A stretch of DNA of 64,000 bases from Streptomyces shenzhenensis. GTDB lineage: Bacteria > Actinomycetota > Actinomycetes > Streptomycetales > Streptomycetaceae. The stretch is taken from the NCBI RefSeq assembly GCF_021462265.1, contig NZ_JAJONF010000014.1:62001-126000 (forward strand), given 5' to 3'. This document shows, piece after piece, positions 11,260 to 19,014 of this stretch (the first letter of the stretch is position 1; the number at the start of each line of letters is the position of its first letter). The notes beneath the pieces are model-generated. The model made no database searches, had not been told where the DNA came from, and saw only the letters and a program-made list of their open reading frames with translations. The translations under genes were made by a program, and so were the position numbers.

Positions 11260-11829
11260 ATGGGATCGATCGTCGTCTTCGAGAACGTCTCGCTCGACGG
11301 AGTCACTCAGGACCCGACCGGCGAGGAGGGCTTCAGCCGTTACGACTGGCGCGCCGGGCTCGCCCCGGCCGACCGCGAGGCATGGGACAAGCTCATCCTC
11401 GACGACGCGCTGGGCGCGCAGGTCCTGCTGCTGGGCCGACGCAGCTACGAGTTCTTCGCCGCACGGTACCCGTCCCGCACCGGCCGGCTGGCGGACAGGA
11501 TGAACAGCCTGCCCAAATACGTCGCCTCCACCACGCTCGAAGATCCCGGCTGGAACAACTCGACGGTGCTCGACGGTGACATCGTGGATGAGGTTGCGAG
11601 GCTGAAACACACGGTCAACGGCGAGATCCGCGTCTACGCCAGCTCCCGGCTCGTGCACACGCTGATCGGGCACGACCTGGTCGATGAGCTGCGGCTGACG
11701 ATTTTCCCGCTCGTGATGGGCGCAGGCAACCGCCTCTTCGACTGGACCGGCACCCCAAAACCCCTGCGCCTTGCCGGCACCCGCACCGTCGGTGACAGCC
11801 TTGCCCACCTCACCTACCAGGCAGGGTGA
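11260..11829 (+). CDS. Dihydrofolate reductase family (RibD C-terminal-like) protein
   Basis: 189 residues of the RibD_C/DHFR-like fold: GSIVVFENVSLDGVTQDPTGEEGF at the start, LLLGRRSYEFFAARYP near 65, then PKYVASTTLEDPGWNNSTVL and LIGHDLVDELRLTIFPLVMGAGNRLFD near the end. The fold uses NADPH, but these stand-alone proteins are usually neither the folate nor the riboflavin enzyme and their substrate is unknown. ATG at 11260 has GGGAG at 11248-11252. It is transcribed away from the ECF sigma gene across 154 bases and is a good candidate target of that sigma factor. Confidence 0.85.
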   Translation: MGSIVVFENVSLDGVTQDPTGEEGFSRYDWRAGLAPADREAWDKLILDDALGAQVLLLGRRSYEFFAARYPSRTGRLADRMNSLPKYVASTTLEDPGWNNSTVLDGDIVDEVARLKHTVNGEIRVYASSRLVHTLIGHDLVDELRLTIFPLVMGAGNRLFDWTGTPKPLRLAGTRTVGDSLAHLTYQAG

Positions 11830-11856
11830 CGTCGTTCAGGGTTCTGCCGGGTTTGC

Positions 11857-12030
11857 TCACGTGCTGCCGAGGGGGGCCAGCGGCCGTGCGGAGTCTCGGC
11901 CGTGCTTGCGCAGGCCGGCGGCGATGTTGTCGCAGCCGGCCAGGCGGAGAGCGCCGATGGCGGGGTTGCGCAGTGCCGCCATGGGCCGGGGCGCGGTCCC
12001 GGTCCGCACAGCGCGGTGAAGCAGGATGCC
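11857..12030 (-). pseudogene. ISAs1-family transposase, C-terminal relic
   Basis: Reading the minus strand from 12030 gives HRAVRTGTAPRPMAALRNP followed by AIGALRLAGCDNIAAGLRKHGRD and RPLAPLGST, then a stop at 11857. This is the usual end of ISAs1-family DDE transposases (VRTGxAPRxMAxLRNLAIGxLRLxGxxNIAAALRHHARDxxRPLxxLG). Nothing of the catalytic domain is present upstream and the fragment abuts the RibD-like gene. It is therefore a remnant of an insertion whose rest has been deleted. Confidence 0.7.
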
Positions 12031-12087
12031 CCCGGAAGGTCAGCTGACCCCGGGCCGGAACCCCTGGACCTTGGGCCAGGGAGCACG

Positions 12088-12945
12088 TCAACCCGTGATG
12101 TCCTTGAGGTGCGGTACGACCCGGGTCAACCGGACCACGCCCCACAGGATCAAGGCGGCCCCGATCGCCTCCGGCAGCAGCCACCAGCCGGTGCGGACCG
12201 ACTCATCGAACAGGATGACGCCCAGCGTCAGACTCACCGCCGCGTCGCCGATCGTCAGCGCCGGCTGGGAGGCGACCAGCGGTCCGGCCTGCAGCGCGTT
12301 CTCCAGGAACATCAGGGCCGCGATCCCGCTGAGCGCACATCCGTAGGTCTGCCAGGTGGTGAGGAAGGCGACCAGACCCGCGTCGGCGAGGCGGCCGGTG
12401 GCCGACTTCATGAACGCGGCGGCCAGCGCGTTGCCGATCGCGGCGCCGGTGGCCAGGGCGGCCGCGCGGAACAACGCTGACGACGAGGACCGTGCGAGCA
12501 GCACGGTGACCGCGATGGCGCCCAGGGTGAAGACGAGGACCGGGATCCAGCGCGTCATCGCGGCCTGCTGTCGGCCGCCGTGCGGCGCGGCCGAGGCCAG
12601 CAGCAGGGCGAGACCGGCCACCACGCCCGAGACCGCCCACCAGCCCGCCGGATTCGGCCGGCGGTGCAGCAACGGCATGGCGATCAGCAGGGCGAACGGC
12701 AGCTCCAGCATGAACAGGGGCTGCACCAGCGCCATCGGGCCGTTGAGCAGGGCGAGTGCCTGGAAGACCGCGGCTCCCGTGACTCCGGCGATCCCGATGG
12801 CCCAGGCGGGCCGCCGTACCAGCGCGAGCAGCAGGCGCAGTCCGGTGCGGCCCGGCACGGCGGATGCCGCCTTGCGCTGGAAGGCCGTGCCCGCCGCATT
12901 GCTGACGGCGCCGAGGGCGGCGAAGAGCACGGCGAGCACCATCAT
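12088..12945 (-). CDS. DMT-family (EamA-like) transporter
   Basis: 285 residues, about nine to ten hydrophobic helices in two halves: MMVLAVLFAALGAVSNAAGTAFQRKAA, IGIAGVTGAAVFQALALLNGPMALVQPLF, LLIAMPLL, AVSGVVAGLALLLAS; then WIPVLVFTLGAIAVTVLLA, ALATGAAIGNALAAAF, IAALMFLENALQAGPLVASQPALTIGD and a final VILFDES with two helices. Duplicated halves with GPMALVQPL and GPLVASQPALT at equivalent places mark a drug/metabolite transporter superfamily member; substrate unknown. The start is the ATG at 12945 (two adjacent ATG codons). Confidence 0.85.
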   Translation of the reverse strand: MMVLAVLFAALGAVSNAAGTAFQRKAASAVPGRTGLRLLLALVRRPAWAIGIAGVTGAAVFQALALLNGPMALVQPLFMLELPFALLIAMPLLHRRPNPAGWWAVSGVVAGLALLLASAAPHGGRQQAAMTRWIPVLVFTLGAIAVTVLLARSSSSALFRAAALATGAAIGNALAAAFMKSATGRLADAGLVAFLTTWQTYGCALSGIAALMFLENALQAGPLVASQPALTIGDAAVSLTLGVILFDESVRTGWWLLPEAIGAALILWGVVRLTRVVPHLKDITG

Positions 12946-13046
12946 GGACCCAGCATGCCCGGAGCATCCCGCCCGCTGCGCCGTGACGCCCGCTGCCACC
13001 GGGTGAATGCGCAGTTCACCGCCGCTCCCGGCGCCGTGCCGACCGC

Positions 13047-13964
13047 CTACGGCCTGAGGACTATCTTGCCTTGGACGTGCCGCCCTTCGAGGTCACGGAA
13101 CGCGTCCTGCACGCGTTCCAGCGGATAGGTACCGGCGATCGGCACGTCCAGTTCCCCGCGTGCGGCGAGCCGGGCGAGCTCGCCGAGTACGACCGCGCAC
13201 GCCGCCGAGCCCTCCCCGTAGGTCCGCGCTCCCACTTCGCCCGCGGCCGACCAGTCGCGGATGGTGTTGATCCGCTCCGGCCGTACCCCGAGTTCCACGG
13301 CCATCTCCACATAGCCGTCCCCGAAGGTGTCGATGAACGCGTCGACGGTTCCGCCCGCGGCCTGCCGGACCCGCTCGGCCGCGCCGGCCCCGTAGGCGAC
13401 CGGCATGATGCCGTGGTCCGCGAGCCAGGCGTGGTTCCGCTCGCCCGCCAGCCCGATGACGGTGGCGCCGCGCCGCCGCGCGAGCTGTACGGCGAGCGAC
13501 CCGACCCCGCCGGCCGCGCCGGACACCACGAGGGTGTCGCCCGGCTGGGGGTCCACCGCGAACACCGTGGCATAGGCGGTGGTGCCGGCCACGTACAGCG
13601 ACCCCGCCACGTCCCAGGCGAGCCCCTTCGGGCGGGAGACCAGGTTCACGTCCTCCACCACGACGAGTTCCGCATGGCTCGCCCGGTTGTGGGTGAAGCC
13701 GAGGACCTCGTCCCCCACCGCGAAACCACGTACCTCGGGACCGGTCTCGACCACGACACCGGCCAGATCGCTCCCCTGCCCGGAGGGGAACGCCGCCGGC
13801 CACCGCCTGTGCCGGGCCCCCTCGCGGATCATCACCTCACCGGGCTGGATCCCGGCGGCCCGGACCTCGACCAGCACCTGCCCGGGGCCCGGTGTCGGCC
13901 GTGCCACCTCCTCGACCCGCAGCACCTCGATCCCGCCGTAGCGATGGAACCGGACCGCTCTCAT
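13047..13964 (-). CDS. NADPH:quinone oxidoreductase-type (zinc-independent MDR) protein
   Basis: 305 residues of the medium-chain dehydrogenase/reductase fold. The N-terminal GroES-like part begins MRAVRFHRYGGIEVLRVEEVARPTPGPGQVLVEV, and FPSGQGSDLAGVVVETGPEVRGFAVGDEVLGF follows. The nucleotide motif GAAGGVGSLAVQLARRRGATVIG lies near residue 140. The zinc-ligand cysteines and histidines of alcohol dehydrogenases are absent, as in quinone oxidoreductases. It probably reduces small quinones or enones with NADPH in the cytosol. ATG at 13964. No operon partner, so the physiological substrate cannot be inferred. Confidence 0.9.
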   Translation of the reverse strand: MRAVRFHRYGGIEVLRVEEVARPTPGPGQVLVEVRAAGIQPGEVMIREGARHRRWPAAFPSGQGSDLAGVVVETGPEVRGFAVGDEVLGFTHNRASHAELVVVEDVNLVSRPKGLAWDVAGSLYVAGTTAYATVFAVDPQPGDTLVVSGAAGGVGSLAVQLARRRGATVIGLAGERNHAWLADHGIMPVAYGAGAAERVRQAAGGTVDAFIDTFGDGYVEMAVELGVRPERINTIRDWSAAGEVGARTYGEGSAACAVVLGELARLAARGELDVPIAGTYPLERVQDAFRDLEGRHVQGKIVLRP

Positions 13965-14415
13965 CGGGCCATCACCGTCCCGGGGACGGGACGGCCGTGT
14001 GATGTTGTCGTCATGCGCTCATGCTGGCAGGTCTGATGCGGGGGGTGGTGGTCCTTTTCTGGCGGGGGTGGGTCCGCTCCGCCTGGGGAGGCGGGATCGG
14101 CAGGATGACGACCTCCTCCTCATATGGCGGTGCGTCAGAAATACACCGGTCCCCTGGGCGGCGACCGCGAACTGGGCTCGCCCGGTCGTCACGAAGTCGT
14201 CGGCTCGGCCCGCTCGGAGGTGGCCGCCGCGGGACGGCCGCCGGTGCCGTGGCTCACCGCGGCGCTTCCGACGACCTCGACGGTCCGCGAAACCCTCGTG
14301 CCGGGACCTGTCTTGGAACCTGATGGCCGAGCACCCCGCCGGGCCTGCCTTTCACCCATGTCCGGAGAACATCAGCGGGCGTGGCTTCGGGGCGGTCAGT
14401 CGCGCTCGGTCGGTC
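13965..14415. other. Gene-free stretch of 451 bases
   Basis: No frame here has a recognisable family, signal peptide or good ribosome site. The two flanking genes both read leftward, so the quinone oxidoreductase promoter lies at the left end. The rest may be the residue of a lost gene. Confidence 0.45.
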
Positions 14416-14985
14416 TCACAGCTGTGGCGGGACCGGGCGGCCGAGAAACGCGGCAAGGCGATCGATGGCCGGAGCGGTCTCCTCTACGGGGCGCGGCTCG
14501 GCGAATCGTCCCGTTCGGGACTGGGTGGAGAGTTGGGCCCGAGCGAACGCCAGGGCCCGCTCGGCCACGTCCTCGGGCAGCCGGGCAGGGATTCGGGTGG
14601 CCTGGGCGAGGTCCCATCCGTGAGCGAGCAGATCGTAGAGGCGGATCTGCAAGCGCTCGGCGCCCGTGGCACTGCCCAAAGGTCCGTGATAACTCCGCTC
14701 CAGCACCCCAGGGCCGGAGAAAGCTGCCAGCAGCGCAGCGCTGGAGGACCGGTAGGCTCCGACCGGGTCGTCACCGAGGCGGTCTGCTCCGCGTTCGGGC
14801 ATCGGGCCGCCCTGGATCATGGCTGCGAACACCAGGTCCATGCCGACCAAGTGGGCCACCACCTCACGCACGTTCCATTCCGTGCACGGCGTCGGCTCCT
14901 TCCACTGCTCGGGGCGTACCTCGGCGAGAAGGTCGCCGACCGATGCGCAGGCACGTGCGAGATCTTCGACGGAAGCGGTAGTCAT
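14416..14985 (-). CDS. TIGR03086-type metal-binding DinB-like protein
   Basis: 189 residues matching the actinobacterial TIGR03086 family, related to mycothiol-dependent maleylpyruvate isomerase. The N-terminal helical bundle shows EDLARACASVGDLLAEVRPEQWKEPTPCTEWNVREVVAHLVGMD, and the second conserved part is LQIRLYDLLAHGWDLAQATR. The histidines in VAHLVG and LLAHGWDLA fit the metal-ligand positions of the fold. These proteins are thought to act as mycothiol-dependent transferases, but the reaction of this one is unknown. ATG at 14985. Confidence 0.85.
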   Translation of the reverse strand: MTTASVEDLARACASVGDLLAEVRPEQWKEPTPCTEWNVREVVAHLVGMDLVFAAMIQGGPMPERGADRLGDDPVGAYRSSSAALLAAFSGPGVLERSYHGPLGSATGAERLQIRLYDLLAHGWDLAQATRIPARLPEDVAERALAFARAQLSTQSRTGRFAEPRPVEETAPAIDRLAAFLGRPVPPQL

Positions 14986-15249
14986 CCGGGGAGACTACGG
15001 CGCCAACTGCCAGGCTGCCCAAGGGATTTGCGTTGGTGTGGAGAAAACCAGGTCGAATCGGGCGGCCGTGCGATCGCTGTGTCGACGGGCGGCAGCGGTC
15101 GCAGCTACCTGCCCCGCTCACCGAACTCAGCGACGACCAGCCCACGGTACTTCCGGGCACGCCTGCGGAAGACGCCGTGGGTTCCCGGCGTCTCTCAGGG
15201 GTCGTCCCCGGCCAACCGCGTCGGCCCCCGGCATGCCGCGGCGCGGTCA

Positions 15250-15502
15250 CCGACTTCCCGGCCTTGCGTCGGGTAACCCGGCGCACGGAACGGCCCGAGA
15301 CCAGCCCAGCGATGGCGAGATGGGTCTCGCCATGGGGCTCGCGCCGCCCGGTGAACCGCAGGGCGGCCGCCGCTGCTTGAACTCGCCGGTGGCGTGCTCG
15401 ACGCGGATCCGGGCCGAGGACTGGCGGCGGCGCTGCTCGCGTCAGGCGTGGTGATCGCCCGGCGCAGCGTCGAACTTCCGCTTGTCGTTCTTATGCCACG
15501 GG
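15250..15502 (-). pseudogene. IS5-type (DDE_Tnp_4-like) transposase relic, frameshifted
   Basis: On the minus strand, 15500-15450 reads HKNDKRKFDAAPGDHHA and then a stop. The same frame continues SSARIRVEHATGEFKQRRP at 15430-15375. After a one-base frame change comes RFTGRREPHGETHLAIAGLV and SGRSVRRVTRRK down to about 15260. The pieces RVEHATGEFKQ and GRRExxxETHLAIAGLVS are the conserved end of IS5-group transposases common in Streptomyces. The internal stop and frameshift show it is dead. The 14986-15560 interval holds nothing else except the promoter of the next gene. Confidence 0.68.
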
Positions 15503-15522
15503 CGAGTCCGCAATCGGCTCTC

Positions 15523-15551
15523 TTGATCGCTTTTTGGGCGGCGCCTAGGCT
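15523..15551 (+). promoter_or_regulatory. Sigma-70-type promoter, leaderless transcript
   Basis: TTGATC (15523-15528), a 17-base spacer and TAGGCT (15546-15551). Transcription would begin about 7-10 bases later, at or next to the ATG at 15561, so the pentapeptide-repeat gene probably has a leaderless mRNA. Confidence 0.6.
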
Positions 15552-15560
15552 CTCGTGCCC

Positions 15561-16724
15561 ATGGGGATGGGGGAACCGGACCACGGGCGGCGGGCATGGC
15601 GCGACCGGCTGGTCAGGCATCGTGCAGCCGCAGCTCTGCTGGCCGGGGCGGTGGGGCTGATCATGCTGGGCACGGTGTTCGTCGTACTGCCGGGCATGGT
15701 GGTCGACCACGATCTCGCCGGGGCGAGTGTCGCCGCGCAGGACCGGCTGAGCGCGGTGAACGATGTCCGTACGACACTTCTGCAGGTGGTCGGCGGCCTG
15801 GTCGTGCTCTTCGGCGCCTACGCCACGTGGCGGCAACTGCGGGTGAGTCAGGACGGTCTGCGCGCCACCCAGGAGGGATACGTCACCGACCGGTTCAGCC
15901 GGGCGGTCGACCAGCTCGGCAGTGACAAGCTGGACGTGCGCATCGGCGGGCTGCACGCGCTGTGGCGGATCGCGGAGCAATCCGCCCGCGACCGGGAGGC
16001 CATCATCTCCATCCAGGCCGCGTACCTGCGGACCCACCTGCCCTGGCCACCCGCCGGGCCGGAATCACCAGCGGCGGACGTGCCCATCAACGACATCGCA
16101 CCCCTGGAGACTCGCGCCGCCGACGCCCAGGTGGCGCTGACCGGGCTCGGCGTGCTGTGCCGGCACCGGGAACAGTCCTGGGTCAATCTCAGCGTCACCG
16201 ACTTGCGGCGGGCCGACTGTGACGGACTGTGGTTCCCCGAGGTCAACTTCGACCGGGCTTGCATGGAGGCGGCGGGCCTGTACCACGCCAATCTGACCCA
16301 GGCATCCCTGGTCTCGGTCAACCTGCGGCACGCCGACCTCACGACTGCGGTCCTTCGCCGGGCTCGCTGCACTCTGGCCGACCTGCGGGGCGCGAAGCTG
16401 GTCGAAACCGACTTGCGTGACGCCGACTTCACCGAGACCGACCTGCGCGAGGCAAACCTGCGCAAGGCCGACGCCCACGGCGCGGGCTTCCATCGTGCCG
16501 ACCTCCGGATGGCTGACCTGCGCGGCACCGACCTGAGCACCGCCGACCTTGTCGAAGCACGCCTGACCGGCGCCCTGGCCAGCGAGCACACCCGCTGGCC
16601 CGCCGGCTTCGACCACTCGGCCGCCGGGGTCGTCGACACCGATGACCCCGGCCCCGAGCCTTCGCCCCTGCTCCAGCCGCCGGGGATGACGTGGCAGGCC
16701 CCGCCTCTGCGGTCCACACCGTGA
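15561..16724 (+). CDS. Pentapeptide-repeat membrane protein
   Basis: 387 residues. Two transmembrane segments near the N-terminus (LLAGAVGLIMLGTVFVVLPGMVV near 35, LLQVVGGLVVLFGAYATW near 78) are followed by a conserved linker (LRVSQDGLRATQEGYVTDRFSRAVDQLGSD in outline). From about residue 225 a right-handed beta-helix of A(D/N)LxX repeats runs to 335: ADLRGAKLVETDLRDADFTETDLREANLRKAD. This layout is frequent in streptomycetes, with unknown function; soluble pentapeptide proteins can mimic DNA and protect gyrase, but the membrane anchor argues against that here. Three start codons (15555, 15561, 15567) are possible; 15561 fits the promoter best. Confidence 0.85.
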   Translation: MGMGEPDHGRRAWRDRLVRHRAAAALLAGAVGLIMLGTVFVVLPGMVVDHDLAGASVAAQDRLSAVNDVRTTLLQVVGGLVVLFGAYATWRQLRVSQDGLRATQEGYVTDRFSRAVDQLGSDKLDVRIGGLHALWRIAEQSARDREAIISIQAAYLRTHLPWPPAGPESPAADVPINDIAPLETRAADAQVALTGLGVLCRHREQSWVNLSVTDLRRADCDGLWFPEVNFDRACMEAAGLYHANLTQASLVSVNLRHADLTTAVLRRARCTLADLRGAKLVETDLRDADFTETDLREANLRKADAHGAGFHRADLRMADLRGTDLSTADLVEARLTGALASEHTRWPAGFDHSAAGVVDTDDPGPEPSPLLQPPGMTWQAPPLRSTP

Positions 16725-17004
16725 CCGACACGCCCCGGCCAGGACTGCGACGACCTCGATCCGCCTGACCGGCGTCAATGCTCCTCAGCCGCGTCGTGAT
16801 CGAGCAGGCGCCGCATGACCAGCCGCAAGCCACCACGCAGGCGCTGGAGTTGATATCGCTGCCAAGGGCGTTCACGCCGACTGCGCAGGCGATCCGAACG
16901 CCAAGCGGGCACCCAGGCCGATCGGGGCGTCGACGCCGTCCGCCATGCGGGCGCCGCTCCTGCGGCACGCACATCAGGCGGACTGGGGGCGGCGGCCGAG
17001 CGTG

Positions 17005-17200
17005 TCGGCGGTCCGGCGGCGATAGCGCGAGCGTGCTCCCCGCCCACGAAGGCCAGGAAGCGACGACCGATACGGCTTGCGGACGAACCGACGGTCCATG
17101 AGGTTCGGGCCCTGCTCCAGTAGTGCCGCTCAGCTTCTCCGGTGAACATCCCGGCCAGCATGCTCATGAGGTCGGCATTTTGCGGAACCGCCGCCGGGGC
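17005..17200 (-). pseudogene. DUF6082-like gene remnant in a 592-base gene-poor stretch
   Basis: The minus strand reads ADLMSMLAGMFTGEAERHYW then SRARTSWTVGSSASRIGRRFLAFVGGEHARAIAAG. This matches the C-terminal part of streptomycete DUF6082 proteins (LxxxxxxLFxGEPGRxYWxxARxxRxxxxxxRRARRFxxxxDEEYRKAL). The N-terminal membrane half expected upstream is missing and the frame drifts into Arg/Pro-rich sequence downstream. Nothing else is recognisable between 16725 and 17316. Confidence 0.5.
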
Positions 17201-17316
17201 TGAAATGCGCGCCGCGGCCCGAGGTGGTCGATGATGCGGTCCGCCGCCGACTTCGCCCCCCCCGAAGAGTGCAGACCGCCTCTGACCAGTGAACATGCTT
17301 GAGTCCCGCTGGAACT

Positions 17317-17778
17317 CTAGTGCCGCGACCGCATTTTCGTAAGCAGCGCGAGCAGGGTGCGCTGTTCCTCCGCGTCGAGATCGGCGAAGAGGCCGGAGGC
17401 GTGAAGTCGTGTCCTGAGCGCCTCCCATAGTTCGTGCCCGCGGTCCGTCAGGGCCAGGGTCCGCTTGCGGCCGTCGGAGGGGTGAGGGCGGCGGGCGATG
17501 AGTCCCGCGCTCTGGAGCTTGTCGGCGGCGAGGCTGACCGTCGAAGGATCGCAGCGGAGGCGGGCCGCCACGTCCCGCATTGTCGGCGGCTCGGTTCCCG
17601 GCGCAAGCGCCCACAGCGTGCCGACGACGGAGGCCGGTACCCGGAACTCCCCGAGCACCTCGGCCACGACGGCGTCCGCGGAGTGTCCCACTTCCACGAG
17701 AGCACGGACGATCTCGGCTTTCCGCTCGGCGTCCGCGCGGTGAGTCGTCGGTGTCGTCGCATCACGGTCGGCAGTCAT
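17317..17778 (-). CDS. MarR-family transcriptional regulator
   Basis: 153 residues. A winged helix-turn-helix is visible at about 62-125: PTMRDVAARLRCDPSTVSLAADKLQSAGLIARRPHPSDGRKRTLALTDRG (in outline), including the wing DGRKR. Flanking helices (AEIVRALVEVGHSADAVVAEVLGEF and LDAEEQRTLLALLTKMRS) would form the dimer interface. ATG at 17778. It is divergent from an NAD-dependent reductase gene with only 56 bases between. A pair of TCAATGAG elements there is the likely operator, so it probably represses itself and the reductase in response to a small ligand. Confidence 0.9.
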   Translation of the reverse strand: MTADRDATTPTTHRADAERKAEIVRALVEVGHSADAVVAEVLGEFRVPASVVGTLWALAPGTEPPTMRDVAARLRCDPSTVSLAADKLQSAGLIARRPHPSDGRKRTLALTDRGHELWEALRTRLHASGLFADLDAEEQRTLLALLTKMRSRH

Positions 17779-17801
17779 GGATCCATGTTACGTTCAGAAT
17801 A

Positions 17802-17821
17802 TCAATGAGAAACTCAATGAG
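17802..17821. promoter_or_regulatory. Direct repeat TCAATGAG, likely MarR operator
   Basis: TCAATGAG at 17802-17809 and again at 17814-17821, separated by AAAC, between the divergent MarR and SDR genes and just before the GGAGG site (17825-17829) of the SDR gene. The AT-rich context differs from its surroundings. Confidence 0.55.
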
Positions 17822-17834
17822 TATGGAGGCGTAA

Positions 17835-18851
17835 ATGACTCGCGGCAACGGTGGTGAGACGGTGCTCGTTACAGGTGGAACGGGCTACCTGGCAGGCTGG
17901 GTGATCGCGGGCTTGCTTCAGCGCGGCTACCGGGTGCGCACCACCGTGCGCAGCCTCGCCAAGGCGGAGCAGGTGCGTGAAGCCGTCAGCGGGCGCGCAG
18001 GTCAGGAGGCGGCCCGGGGTATCGAGTTCGCTGTCGCTGATCTCCTCAGCGACGAGGGCTGGGACGGGGCCTTCGAGGGCGTCCATTACGTGATTCACAC
18101 CGCGTCGCCGATGCCCTTCGGCTCAGGCGTCGATCTCGTCAAGACCGCCCGAGAGGGCACTCGCCGTGTCCTGGGCGCCGCCGCCCGCGCCGGGGTGAAG
18201 CGTGCCGTGCTCACCTCTTCCGGCATCACGGCCGGTGCGGGCGACTCGGGCACGCCCGCGACCGAGACGACATACGCCGAACCGTCCGGCACCCCACAGC
18301 GCGCGTACCCGGACTCGAAGATCCTCGCCGAGCGCGACGCATGGGAGCTCGCCGGAGCCGCCGGGCTAGAACTGTCCGCCGTCCTGCCGACATTCATGCA
18401 AGGCCCCCCGCTGGGCGCGCGGAACGGGGCAGGAACGACCGACGTCATCCGCCGCCTGCTCGCCCGCGAAATCCCCGCCGTCCCAAACATCGGCTGGAAC
18501 GTCGTCGACGTCCGTGACGTCGCCGAACTGCACATTCTCGCCATGACGAGTCCCGCCGCCGCGGGGCAGCGTTTCCTCGCTTCGGGCAGCTTCCTGTGGT
18601 ATCGGGACATCGCCCGCATCCTGCGCGACAAGCTCCCGGACGAAGCCGCCAAGGTACCCACGCGCACCATGCCGGACATCATCGTCAAACTGCTGGCCCG
18701 AGTGAACCCGCAGATGGCGATGGTGCGCTCCGAACTCGGTCGCAAGAGGCTCGTCGACAGCAGCAAAGCACGCACGCTCGGCTGGCAGCCCCGCCCCACC
18801 GAGCAGACGATCCTCGACACCGCCACCGCGCTCACGGCCAAAGACTCATAG
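17835..18851 (+). CDS. Extended SDR, NAD(P)-dependent aldehyde/ketone reductase-like
   Basis: 338 residues of the extended short-chain dehydrogenase fold. The nucleotide-binding glycine motif is VLVTGGTGYLAGWV at about 11-24; the AVADLLSDEGWDGAFEGVHYVIHTASP segment follows; the active-site pair Tyr-x3-Lys is in RAYPDSKILAE near 160. PTFMQGPPLGA and ARTLGWQPRPTEQTILDTA near the end resemble dihydroflavonol/aldehyde reductases. It would reduce a carbonyl substrate with NAD(P)H in the cytosol. The start has a strong GGAGG seven bases upstream. Probably controlled by the divergent MarR protein. Confidence 0.88.
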   Translation: MTRGNGGETVLVTGGTGYLAGWVIAGLLQRGYRVRTTVRSLAKAEQVREAVSGRAGQEAARGIEFAVADLLSDEGWDGAFEGVHYVIHTASPMPFGSGVDLVKTAREGTRRVLGAAARAGVKRAVLTSSGITAGAGDSGTPATETTYAEPSGTPQRAYPDSKILAERDAWELAGAAGLELSAVLPTFMQGPPLGARNGAGTTDVIRRLLAREIPAVPNIGWNVVDVRDVAELHILAMTSPAAAGQRFLASGSFLWYRDIARILRDKLPDEAAKVPTRTMPDIIVKLLARVNPQMAMVRSELGRKRLVDSSKARTLGWQPRPTEQTILDTATALTAKDS

Positions 18852-18862
18852 GACGCCCTTCG

Positions 18863-18896
18863 CGCCTGTCGTCATTCGTTCGTTCGACGACAGGCG
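18863..18896. terminator. Perfect 11-bp hairpin after SDR gene
   Basis: CGCCTGTCGTC (18863-18873), a 12-base loop, GACGACAGGCG (18886-18896), starting 12 bases after the SDR stop. It also overlaps the start of a transposase relic, so it may be inherited from that element, but its position fits a terminator. Confidence 0.6.
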
Positions 18897-19014
18897 GGTG
18901 GACCACATCAAATTCCTCGGCCGCTATGCCTTCACCCGGCCCGCGGCGCCTGGGCTGCGCCCGTTGCGTGACCCCCATGCCCACGACGAGTCAGACGACG
19001 GCGAGGCCGAGTAA
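18871..19014 (+). pseudogene. Tn3-family transposase, C-terminal relic
   Basis: The plus frame reads VDHIKFLGRYAFTRPAAPGL and RPLRDPHAHDESDDGEAE, ending at TAA 19012-19014. HIxxLGRYxFxxPxxxGLRPLRDPxAxD is the usual end of Tn3-family transposases in actinobacteria. Only the last 40 or so codons remain. It lies antisense to the last residues of the MFS gene, whose tail therefore appears to be read out of transposon DNA. Confidence 0.6.
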
